This document shows, one piece after another, positions 24,812 through 32,622 of a stretch of 64,000 bases of DNA (position 1 is its first letter; every line of letters starts with the position of its first letter). The DNA comes from RGIG1902 sp034926865 (GTDB lineage Bacteria > Bacillota > Clostridia > Oscillospirales > Butyricicoccaceae): contig JAYFQP010000019.1 of NCBI GenBank assembly GCA_034926865.1, positions 113,510 to 177,509 on the forward strand, in the 5' to 3' direction. The notes beneath the pieces were generated by a model, which was given only the letters and a program-made list of their open reading frames with translations, made no database searches and was not told where the DNA came from. A program made the position numbers and the translations under genes.

Positions 24812-26497
24812 CTATTTGTATGATATTTCAAACTTTGCAGCTTTGGCCAAACCTTTTCCCGCTTCTCTCATATTTGCGCCGAGTACGGCATTTTTAAGAT
24901 ACGGTAAAGTCAAAAGGGGAGATAGATCCCCATCTGTCACGCTTCCTATTTCAATATACTCAAGCTGAGTCATCTTATCTATCCCACTAAGTGTCTTGAG
25001 CGGCGTTTCAAAAAGGCTGAGGGTTTTTAATCTCTCAAGCCCAGCCAAATCTTCGGGAGATTCAATCGGCAGCTTTCCCGCATCAAGCTCTGACAGCATT
25101 GGGCATAACGCAAGCTGAGACAGATCCGTTACCCGTGTATCGAACACACATACCCTCTTCAAAAACTTAAGCCCCGATAAAGGAGAAATATCGCTTATGG
25201 GGTTGTTCTTTACATCCACTATCTCAAGCCCGCTAAGCTCAGCCAAAGGAGATATGTCGGATATCTGCTGCATGCATATAAAAACCTCCTTAAGACCCGG
25301 CATCTTTTTCAGATCCTCAAGAGAGCGAATAGGCCCTTCCCTCATGCTGCCCTCATCAAAAAGGCGCTTTGCCTCCGAATGAAGGATATCCTGATCCTTT
25401 GATATTATCGAATCCCCAAACACGTAAAGGCCCGTGACAGACTGAAGGTCATCATATGTGATGACTTCTCCATCGTTCTTGCCTATTTGAAGCCTGACGG
25501 CCTGCTCTATCAGCGGCTCTTCGAACTCTGCGGCTGTATCCTTTTTCAAAGCATCCTGAGCAATGCTCGCCCCATCACTTTCCTGCATGGTATCCCGGTT
25601 TAGGATATCAAGCTTAAAAGCGCTGTATCTTCCGGTGACAAATCCGGCGAAGAAAAAAAGAACACATGCAAAAGCAGCAGCCACGGCAAGCCTGCTTTTT
25701 CTGTGATTTTCCAAAGCATGCTTCAGCTCACGTTCAAGCTTTTCTGCCGACGGATATCTGTCCTCGGGCGAAAACGCCGTGCATTTCTTATATATATGGG
25801 CAAACCTGCTTTCTCCCAGCTTGTCCGAGACCTCTCTGCTGTCAGTCTCTCCTGTAAGCATCCACCCAAGCAGTACCCCAAGAGAATAGATATCTGCGCG
25901 GCAGTCAGTCTGTGAAAAGCCGTACTGCTCCGGCGGGGCGTAATCTCTTGTCCCGAAGAACTGAGTATCTGTCCTTGCCCCGCTGTCATATACACGTGCT
26001 ATATCGAAATCTATCAGCACAGGCCTGCCGTCTTCTCTTATGATGATATTCTGGGGCTTTATATCCCGGTGTATAACAGGAGGCTCACGTTTATGAAGAT
26101 ATGTCAGGATATCACAAAGACCCAAGGCAATTAAAGCAGACTGATTTTCAGTGAGGCTTTTTTGGCCCGCATATCTGTCAAGCGGCGTTCCCTCTATATA
26201 CTCTCGGATAATACATACAGTATCATCGCTTTCGAGCTCGTCCTCAAAAGCAGGCAGGCATTTATGGCTTATCCCTCTTAAAATGCCGCTTTCATGTATA
26301 AAAGAATAGATAGTTTTATCATAGCATTTGGCAACAAAAAGCTTCTCGCCATCCTTTTGCCTGACAAGAAAGGTCTCGGTGCCGCGGCCAGATGCAAGGC
26401 ACTCAAGCTGATCATATCTATCAAGAAAGCCTTCCGGAAAACGTGAAGCATCAAACCCGGCTTCTATCTCCCTGACAGCTGATCCGAGTTCATTCAT
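24812..26497 (-). CDS. Membrane Ser/Thr protein kinase with extracellular leucine-rich repeats
   Basis: A bacterial Hanks-type kinase. The kinase domain spans about residues 25-260. Lys57 sits in LFVAKCYD. The catalytic loop is HRDIKPQN (143-150) and the metal-binding motif is DFD (163-165) rather than the usual DFG. The APPEQYG and DIYSLGVLLGWMLTGE segments follow. A single membrane helix lies at about 269-288. The outer part holds LRR repeats from about residue 390 (ISPLAELSGLEIVDVKNNPI, then LKFLKRVCVFDTRVTDLSQL). This is a receptor-kinase-like layout. It overlaps the upstream 151-residue gene by 4 bases. The external ligand is unknown. Confidence 0.88.
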   Translation of the reverse strand: MNELGSAVREIEAGFDASRFPEGFLDRYDQLECLASGRGTETFLVRQKDGEKLFVAKCYDKTIYSFIHESGILRGISHKCLPAFEDELESDDTVCIIREYIEGTPLDRYAGQKSLTENQSALIALGLCDILTYLHKREPPVIHRDIKPQNIIIREDGRPVLIDFDIARVYDSGARTDTQFFGTRDYAPPEQYGFSQTDCRADIYSLGVLLGWMLTGETDSREVSDKLGESRFAHIYKKCTAFSPEDRYPSAEKLERELKHALENHRKSRLAVAAAFACVLFFFAGFVTGRYSAFKLDILNRDTMQESDGASIAQDALKKDTAAEFEEPLIEQAVRLQIGKNDGEVITYDDLQSVTGLYVFGDSIISKDQDILHSEAKRLFDEGSMREGPIRSLEDLKKMPGLKEVFICMQQISDISPLAELSGLEIVDVKNNPISDISPLSGLKFLKRVCVFDTRVTDLSQLALCPMLSELDAGKLPIESPEDLAGLERLKTLSLFETPLKTLSGIDKMTQLEYIEIGSVTDGDLSPLLTLPYLKNAVLGANMREAGKGLAKAAKFEISYK

Positions 26498-26949
26498 CTT
26501 GTCTTTCCTCCGCCAATAAGCGGCAGCCTCATATCATGCAGCACATTCTGAGCTTCAATTATCGAAAGCCCGTTATAAAGGCAATGGATGATAGCTGCAT
26601 CCCTCTTGACCCTTGGGTAAAGAGGGCTCATGCACGCATGCTTCAAAAGCTCCTGTGCCATTTCAACATCGGCCTCAAATCCGAACGCAAGTTGTAAAAC
26701 AGTGTCCCTTGACGGATTTCTGGTACCTTTAAATATCTGATGTCCGAATGAACGCTCGATATTCGCCCGCTTTATGATTCTTTCAGCGGCTTCACCCCGT
26801 AAATCACAAAGGCCAGCAATATAACTGCTGAAAGGAGGCATATTCATCTCGCTGCTATTCTCTTTTATAAATTCCCTGATATCAGGCGTTTTGAATATCA
26901 TCCTGAACAGCGTGCTTGTTCTCAATTTATTGATCTGCTCTGCGATCAC
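26494..26949 (-). CDS. Small helical protein coupled to the receptor-like kinase
   Basis: I do not recognise this 151-residue protein by name. It is helical and soluble, with XRE-like features: FSSYIAGLCDLRGEAAERII, then RSFGHQIFKGTRNPSRDTVL and QLAFGFEADVEMAQELLKHA. The latter resembles the end of a helix-turn-helix domain followed by a pre-helix. It ends where the kinase starts (4-base overlap), so the two are translated together. It could be a DNA-binding output or an adaptor and substrate for the kinase. The pairing is visible; the role is inference. Confidence 0.7.
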   Translation of the reverse strand: MIAEQINKLRTSTLFRMIFKTPDIREFIKENSSEMNMPPFSSYIAGLCDLRGEAAERIIKRANIERSFGHQIFKGTRNPSRDTVLQLAFGFEADVEMAQELLKHACMSPLYPRVKRDAAIIHCLYNGLSIIEAQNVLHDMRLPLIGGGKTR

Positions 26950-27116
26950 TTCTCGCCACCTCTTTCAGCTGTAACGTTAAACCTGCTTATTTGCCAAAAC
27001 ATACCAAGATGTATATTTATATATTATCAAGCGAACATTGTCTGTGCAATAGGCAGAGTGATTTAATCTTGTCAAAGATGCATCCTATTCTTCGGCATAG
27101 CGGGGTCCTTATAAAT

Positions 27117-27152
27117 AAAAGCTCCTATATCCTTATAGATATAGGAGCTTTT
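27117..27152. terminator. Terminator after the Fpg-like gene
   Basis: Stem GCTCCTATATC with GATATAGGAGC (27121-27148) plus flanking A/T pairs, with T-runs on both strands. It lies about 70 bases beyond the stop of the minus-strand gene at 27221. Confidence 0.82.
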
Positions 27153-27220
27153 TCTCGCAATACTTAATCACAAGGCGCATCCGCTTTATTTTACGCTGGC
27201 AAAAGCATTTTAGTATTATC

Positions 27221-28051
27221 TTACCTTTTTCCCTCAAGAGGTTGGCACGAGGGGCAGTAATAAACCGAACCGCCCAGATATGCCTCCTTTACGATCTTCC
27301 CTCCGCAGCGTGGGCAGCCCGCGGCCAGCGTGTTTTTGGAAAGCTTCGTGCGGTATCCTCCCGGCTGCCCGAAAAGATCCTTTTCAGTATCCCTCCCGCC
27401 GCGGCTTGCCATATCGCACAAAACAGACACTATGGAGGAAAGCAAAAGCCCTTGCTCCTCAGCATCAAGCGAGGCAATCTTCCTTTTTGGGTGTATGCCA
27501 GCCTCAAACAAAATATCCTGCAAAACTCCGTTGCCTATTCCGGGGAAACGCTGTTCCGTTGCAAGAAAAGCCTTGGTGCTCAAAGATGGCTTACTTTCTT
27601 CGAGCAGCTTACGATAATACCCCCCGAACTCCCCAGAAAGAGGTGACAAAGCCGTTTTGCTCTTAACATAATATTCGTTTTCATAATCTCCGCTGTGCAG
27701 GATTATGCTTCCATACATCGCCACAGTGAAAACCAGCGCCGAGCCGCCTTCAAGCTCGATCATGAGCTGATAATTTTGGGGGACCTCGGCAGAATCTGCA
27801 AGACGTATATTGACGCCGTCGTTAAAACACAGCTTCTCGCCGTTATCAAAAGAAATTTCAACAAAGATACCGAATCCCTTGGCCGACAAAACCTTTGCTC
27901 CCTTAAGCTTCGGGCCGTAATCGGCAGGATCACCTAAATACCAGCAGAACTTATGCGCCTTTGTCGGCGGCATAACATTTTTGATCCTCTTGCCGATTAT
28001 ATTTTCTTCTATCTGCTTTGCCACTGTCGCAGTCTCCGGAAACTCAAGCAT
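27221..28051 (-). CDS. Fpg/Nei-family DNA glycosylase-like protein
   Basis: A 276-residue protein of the formamidopyrimidine-DNA glycosylase family, whose members excise oxidised bases. The N-terminus reads MLEFPETATVAKQIEENIIG. The Glu and the FPE pattern match the family, but Leu replaces the N-terminal Pro that forms the Schiff base. A GVLQDILFEAGIHPKRK segment matches the H2TH region. The C-terminus has a zinc finger with two CxxC pairs (CPRCGG, CPSC). The start at 28051 follows GGAAGG by 8 bases; a GTG 9 bases earlier is less likely. The missing Pro raises doubt about normal glycosylase activity. Confidence 0.83.
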   Translation of the reverse strand: MLEFPETATVAKQIEENIIGKRIKNVMPPTKAHKFCWYLGDPADYGPKLKGAKVLSAKGFGIFVEISFDNGEKLCFNDGVNIRLADSAEVPQNYQLMIELEGGSALVFTVAMYGSIILHSGDYENEYYVKSKTALSPLSGEFGGYYRKLLEESKPSLSTKAFLATEQRFPGIGNGVLQDILFEAGIHPKRKIASLDAEEQGLLLSSIVSVLCDMASRGGRDTEKDLFGQPGGYRTKLSKNTLAAGCPRCGGKIVKEAYLGGSVYYCPSCQPLEGKR

Positions 28052-28104
28052 AGTTTTCACCTTCCCACATTAAAATACCTTTTTATATTTTGCTGCAATA
28101 TTTG

Positions 28105-29091
28105 TTATTTACGTTCCTTTATAGGCATAAGCAAATCAAGCTGCAAATCCTCGGGCTCGGTATTTTCAAGCCATATATGGCTGACATAATTCAGATGCTC
28201 GTCCAGCAGCCCGCACATATGCTCTTGATCTTTTATATCTCCGGCAAACTCATACTTCTCACTTTTTGCCACCGAGTCAAAAAGCCACTCCCACTCATTG
28301 AAGTTTCCCATTGCAATCATATGGGCCGCATACAGCCCACCCTCGAAATGCTTTTTTTCAAAAGGTGCAGGAACCTCCCAATCATCAGGGATGGTTACCC
28401 ATGTCTCATATCCGTGAGCACCGCTTTGGTCCACAGGATTAGGATGGTTAAAGCCGTAATGCCTTAGATCGGGCTTTACCTTGCTAAGGCCTGATTCCCG
28501 TACAAATTTGTCGATCATCCCATTGGCGTGAGCTTCGGGGTCGTCTCCGATATGATGAGCTGATGCAACAGCTGACGGCGGCAAATAGATTATGCGTACA
28601 TCGCTGAGTTTTGATAGGTTTTGCTCTGCCTTTTTAAGATTCTCCATGGTTTTGTCCTCCTTAAAGTTGATACTTATCAGAGATAAAGACTCTATGGAAG
28701 CCAATACTGTCTCATCCTGCTCAAAAAGGCTGTGTATCGGTATATCAGATGTCTTTCTAAGCTCTTCAACAAATGAGGTCAAAATGCCCCTTATCGTTGA
28801 AAGGGCTGTAATCTCCTCATCAAGCTCGCTGATGTTCTGCAGAAAAACCTCTATCGCCGCAACAGCATTATCACTTTGCAGGATTAATTTTATCTGCTTG
28901 AGCGGTATCCTGAGCTTTCGCAGTATAAGTATACGGCGAAGCTTTGTGAGCGAGGCTTCGTCATATATCCTGTAGGCATACCCGTCGCGCCTGAAGCTTG
29001 ATATAAGCCCGATCTGCTCATAATAACGCAGCATTCTTGTAGATATGCCAAAACTCTTTGAAACCTCGGTTACCGTAAGCATCTCTTCCAT
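28105..29091 (-). CDS. MerR-family regulator with a GyrI-like ligand-binding domain
   Basis: A transcription activator/repressor of the MerR family (328 residues). The N-terminal domain reads MLTVTEVSKSFGISTRMLRY, then YEQIGLISSFRRDGYAYRIY, the usual winged-helix signature. A coiled-coil linker follows. From about residue 150 the C-terminal half looks like a GyrI-type small-molecule-binding domain (HYGFNHPNPVDQSGAHGYET, then WVTIPDDWEVPAPFEKKHFE). GAGGAGG lies 8 bases before the ATG at 29091. The promoter in front has a 19-base spacer, as MerR targets do, so the gene is probably autoregulated. The ligand is unknown; drug sensing is common in the family. Confidence 0.87.
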   Translation of the reverse strand: MEEMLTVTEVSKSFGISTRMLRYYEQIGLISSFRRDGYAYRIYDEASLTKLRRILILRKLRIPLKQIKLILQSDNAVAAIEVFLQNISELDEEITALSTIRGILTSFVEELRKTSDIPIHSLFEQDETVLASIESLSLISINFKEDKTMENLKKAEQNLSKLSDVRIIYLPPSAVASAHHIGDDPEAHANGMIDKFVRESGLSKVKPDLRHYGFNHPNPVDQSGAHGYETWVTIPDDWEVPAPFEKKHFEGGLYAAHMIAMGNFNEWEWLFDSVAKSEKYEFAGDIKDQEHMCGLLDEHLNYVSHIWLENTEPEDLQLDLLMPIKERK

Positions 29092-29112
29092 GTTTCTCAC
29101 CTCCTCAACTGG

Positions 29113-29143
29113 AGTATAAAGTGCGACACGATGTCAAAGTCAA
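29113..29143 (-). promoter_or_regulatory. MerR-type promoter of the MerR-family gene
   Basis: The minus strand reads TTGACT (29138-29143), a 19-base spacer, and TATACT (29113-29118). The long spacer holds the dyad GACA-CGA-TGTC (29125-29135). A 19-base spacer with a central dyad is the known layout of MerR-activated promoters. Confidence 0.65.
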
Positions 29144-29253
29144 GTCAATAAACTCATTTTTATGCCAAAACTCAAATATGGGCTTCGTTTTATTCTGCGG
29201 CATGTATTATGGTATCCTTAAGAGATATCTTCTTTATCCCTCTTAATCCGGCC

Positions 29254-29865
29254 CTATTTGTCCGATTCACAAAAAGGGCCTTCCGGCGAGCCGTACCGCA
29301 CCTTTTCCCCAGCCATAAGGTCTTGTATCATATCATCGGCAAATGCTACGAGTTCTTCCGGTGTCTTGTCTATTTCCCTGTTGAGCCAGCACTCCATAAT
29401 TCCGAGAAGTGAAACCACGCAAAACTGGGTAAGCATGTTTATATAGTCCCCTTTTCTTTCAGGAGGAGTGTTCAGCCCTCTGACGCAATCATTAATTGTC
29501 TCATATATCAGCTCATACAAATCGTCATAAAAGAGTTTCTGTATATGGTGCCGCCCAACGGATTTAAGCGCACACAGGCAAATTGCCCTATTTTCTTCAA
29601 GATAATAAAGCAGCTGCAAAAGTCCGTCCTGCCAAAGAAGCATATTCTCTCTATCTTTGAACAACACGGCGGTATCCTGTTCAAACATCCATTTCATCAG
29701 CTCATATATATCTTCAAAATGATAGTAAAACGTCTGACGGTTTACATCACAATCTTCAATAATCTCGCGGATGCTTATTTTGTTAAGCGGCTTTTTTACC
29801 ATCATTTTCTTAAGCGCTGCCGCCAGCGCCGCTTTTGTTCTATATGACATATCGCTTTGTTTCAA
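29254..29865 (-). CDS. TetR-family transcriptional regulator
   Basis: A TetR-type repressor of about 203 residues. The DNA-binding part reads SYRTKAALAAALKKMMVKKP, then ISIREIIEDCDVNRQTFYYH. The FYYHF motif is typical of the family. The C-terminal helical ligand domain has a GxxYEL-like segment and ends before 29254. A TTG start at 29865 is chosen because AGGGGG lies 7 bases upstream; upstream in-frame codons have no ribosome site. It is divergent from the 30055 gene and the MMPL exporter operon, which it may control. Confidence 0.82.
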   Translation of the reverse strand: MKQSDMSYRTKAALAAALKKMMVKKPLNKISIREIIEDCDVNRQTFYYHFEDIYELMKWMFEQDTAVLFKDRENMLLWQDGLLQLLYYLEENRAICLCALKSVGRHHIQKLFYDDLYELIYETINDCVRGLNTPPERKGDYINMLTQFCVVSLLGIMECWLNREIDKTPEELVAFADDMIQDLMAGEKVRYGSPEGPFCESDK

Positions 29866-29927
29866 GCTTGATCCCCCTAACACGCTGAGTATATCTATAT
29901 CGTTCCTGTTTTGAATTCCATACAAGT

Positions 29928-29952
29928 GTATAGTGTTTGTATAAACATATAC
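29928..29952. promoter_or_regulatory. Candidate TetR operator between the TetR gene and the exporter operon
   Basis: GTATA (29928-29932) pairs with TATAC at the far end, and TGTTT pairs with AAACA inside. The two dyads overlap but have slightly different centres. The site lies in the short gap between the divergent TetR and exporter genes. Confidence 0.4.
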
Positions 29953-30054
29953 AATTTTGGGCTAAATGTCAAGTCTTCGATAGCCGCACTCAAATTGTAT
30001 ATTTTTTTTTTAGTTCTTGCGCGCTAATATTGTCGGAGTGAGGAGGCGAGGTTT

Positions 30055-30381
30055 ATGACGGATGGCATATATGATGTTATTCTGAAATCTCCGCTTGGGC
30101 TGAAAATGGGAACTCTTGCTCTATCATTTCAAAGCGGCATACTTAAGGGCTCATTAACGTTTTTCGGGAAAGAAAACCCCATAAGAGCGGGAATCGTAGA
30201 CGGCAATACCTGCAAATTCACCGGCAATATTATCACCGCCGCCGGCGAACGGGAATACAAGGCAAACGTAATCATATCAGGAGAAGAGCTGCACGGAGAA
30301 GCAGTCTTTTATCTTCGCACTATTCCAGTAAAAATCCCGATGCTTATCCCCATGCGTCTGACAGGAAAACGCAAAGCCTGA
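30055..30381 (+). CDS. Small conserved-looking protein of unknown function
   Basis: I do not recognise this 108-residue protein. It has no signal peptide and reads as a beta-rich barrel: LGLKMGTLALSFQSGILKGS, then CKFTGNIITAAGEREYKANV. The ATG at 30055 follows GAGGAGG. It is the first gene after the TetR regulator and lies 120 bases before the MMPL exporter gene on the same strand. It is probably in the same regulon. Its two beta-strand repeats resemble small lipocalin-like or sensing domains, but that is only an impression. Confidence 0.65.
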   Translation: MTDGIYDVILKSPLGLKMGTLALSFQSGILKGSLTFFGKENPIRAGIVDGNTCKFTGNIITAAGEREYKANVIISGEELHGEAVFYLRTIPVKIPMLIPMRLTGKRKA

Positions 30382-30501
30382 TTGCCAATTGCCCTTTGTA
30401 CGCTTCTCCGCAAGTCACCCAATCACCCGTCCCAAGTGCAAAATCTGCCCATGAGGGCCCAACTCGGCACACTATATTAAAACGAATCTGGAGGTATCAG
30501 C

Positions 30502-32604
30502 TTGAAGTTTGGAAAATTTGTCGTGAAATACAAAACAGCGCTTCTCATAATAGGTATCCTGCTGCTGTTCCCATCATTTCTTGGCATCGTTAATACGCAT
30601 ATTAACTACGATATGCTGACATATCTGCCCAAGGATATGGAAACGGTAAAGGGACAGGACATACTTCTGAACGATTTCGGAAAAGGCGCTTTTTCTTTTC
30701 TTATCGTAGAAGATATGGAGCCCAAGGACATAGCATCTCTCGAAGCAAAGATCGAGGCTGTCGATAATGTAGACAGCGTCATCTGGTACGATGATGTTAT
30801 GGATCTTTCAGTACCTATGGAAATGCTGCCAAAAGAAGTTTATAACGCCTTCAACAAAGACGGCGAGACACTTTTAGCCATCTTTTTTGATACGTCCACG
30901 TCAGAAGACGCGACTATCAGCGCTGTAAAAGAAATTCGCTCAATTGCGGGCAAACAGTGTTATTTATCGGGGCTTTCGGCGCTTGTGGCTGATCTGAAAG
31001 CTCTCTGCGAAAAAGAAGAACCGATTTATACCGCTGTCGCCGTTGCCTGCGCCTGCGCCGCCATGATGCTGTTCCTTGACTCATGGCTTGTTCCGTTCAT
31101 ATTCCTGGCCAGTATTGGCATGGCAATTATATATAATATGGGAAGCAATTTTCTTCTCGGTGAGATCTCATATATAACAAAAGCTCTTGCGGCAATATTG
31201 CAGCTGGCCGTTACAATGGATTACTCAATCTTTTTATGGCATAGCTACACCGAAGAAAAAGAGAATTACCCGGATAAAAAGGAAGCCATGGCAGCCGCCG
31301 TTTCCAGCACGCTTTCAGCCGTGTTGGGAAGCTCGCTCACAACAATAGCCGGTTTTCTAGCCATGTGCTTTATGTCATATACAATGGGCGCGGATTTGGG
31401 CATTGTTATGGCCAAGGGCGTTTTGATAGGCGTCATCTGCAGCGTGACTATCCTTCCCTCAATGATTCTCTGTCTTGACAAGCCGCTTGAAAAAACCAAG
31501 CACACACCCTTGATCCGCCGAATGGATAAATTTGCAGGTGCAGTCACAAAGCGCTCATGGGCTTTCATTCTCGTGTTTTTGCTGCTTTCCGTACCTGCAT
31601 GGTACGGATACAATCACACCGGTCTCTTCTATGATTTCACATCTATTTTTACGGGAAGTGACAACGGCTTTAATCCCGATGATGTCCGGTTTCTTGAGGC
31701 CTCGCAAAAACTGGCGGATGATTTCGGCGTTTCCTCCACACACATGATTTTGTGCAGCAAGGATATGCAGCCCAAAGATGCCAAGGCCATGCTTGAAAAA
31801 ATAAAAGGGCTCGACGGCGTAAGCGCTGTGTTCGGGCTCGACTCGATCCCAGGAAGCGATATACCAAAAGAGATGCTGCCGGATGCTCTTTTAGATGTGC
31901 TTGAGTCGGGAGACTACCAGCTTATTCTCGTCAACTCTGAATACTCGGCCTCCACCGAAGAGGTAAACGCGCAGACAGATCAAATATATTCTATTCTTAA
32001 GGAATACGATCAAAAGGGCATGCTGATAGGCGAAGCGCCGCTTACAAAAGACCTTATAAGTGTAACGGATAAGGATTTCCGTGTAGTCAACATTATGTCT
32101 GTTGTCATGGTATTTGCTATAATCCTGTTTTTTATGAAATCAATATCCCTGCCGTTTATCCTTATAGCTGTCATTGAATTTGCCGTATTCATAAATCTCG
32201 GCATACCCTACTACACCGGTACATCACTTCTGTTCCTAGCGCCTATCTGCATAAGCACGATCCAACTGGGATCTACGGTAGACTACGCTATTCTTATGAC
32301 TACGCGCTATAAGCGTGAGCGTCTTGCAGGAAACGATAAGCATACAGCCGCCACGACCGCGCTTTCCACCTCAATGCCGTCGATTCTTGTAAGTGCACTT
32401 TGCTTCTTTGCAGCTACATTCGGTGTCTCAATATTTTCTGATATAAACATTATAAGCTCTATGTGCCAGCTGCTTTCCCGCGGAGCCATAGTCAGCATGC
32501 TGTCGGTAATATTTGTACTGCCAGCGATGCTGATATTGTTCGACAAAATAATAATAAAAACTACTTTGGATACCAGACGCAGTATTGCTGCCTCAAAGGT
32601 CTAA
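30502..32604 (+). CDS. MMPL/RND-family membrane transporter
   Basis: A 700-residue exporter of the MMPL/RND superfamily, usually driven by the proton gradient. Two sets of membrane helices each follow a large external loop. The helix blocks include VACACAAMMLFLDSWLVPFI, the proton-relay helix LAVTMDYSIFLW (with Asp and Tyr), and its second-half copy LGSTVDYAILM. These DY motifs are the MMPL signature. The start is TTG with GGAGG upstream (GGAGGTATCAGC). It is followed after 18 bases by a gene for a secreted partner. Substrates in this class are lipids, drugs or surface molecules; nothing here decides. Confidence 0.88.
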   Translation: MKFGKFVVKYKTALLIIGILLLFPSFLGIVNTHINYDMLTYLPKDMETVKGQDILLNDFGKGAFSFLIVEDMEPKDIASLEAKIEAVDNVDSVIWYDDVMDLSVPMEMLPKEVYNAFNKDGETLLAIFFDTSTSEDATISAVKEIRSIAGKQCYLSGLSALVADLKALCEKEEPIYTAVAVACACAAMMLFLDSWLVPFIFLASIGMAIIYNMGSNFLLGEISYITKALAAILQLAVTMDYSIFLWHSYTEEKENYPDKKEAMAAAVSSTLSAVLGSSLTTIAGFLAMCFMSYTMGADLGIVMAKGVLIGVICSVTILPSMILCLDKPLEKTKHTPLIRRMDKFAGAVTKRSWAFILVFLLLSVPAWYGYNHTGLFYDFTSIFTGSDNGFNPDDVRFLEASQKLADDFGVSSTHMILCSKDMQPKDAKAMLEKIKGLDGVSAVFGLDSIPGSDIPKEMLPDALLDVLESGDYQLILVNSEYSASTEEVNAQTDQIYSILKEYDQKGMLIGEAPLTKDLISVTDKDFRVVNIMSVVMVFAIILFFMKSISLPFILIAVIEFAVFINLGIPYYTGTSLLFLAPICISTIQLGSTVDYAILMTTRYKRERLAGNDKHTAATTALSTSMPSILVSALCFFAATFGVSIFSDINIISSMCQLLSRGAIVSMLSVIFVLPAMLILFDKIIIKTTLDTRRSIAASKV

Positions 32605-32622
32605 TCAAGGAGGATAATTACT

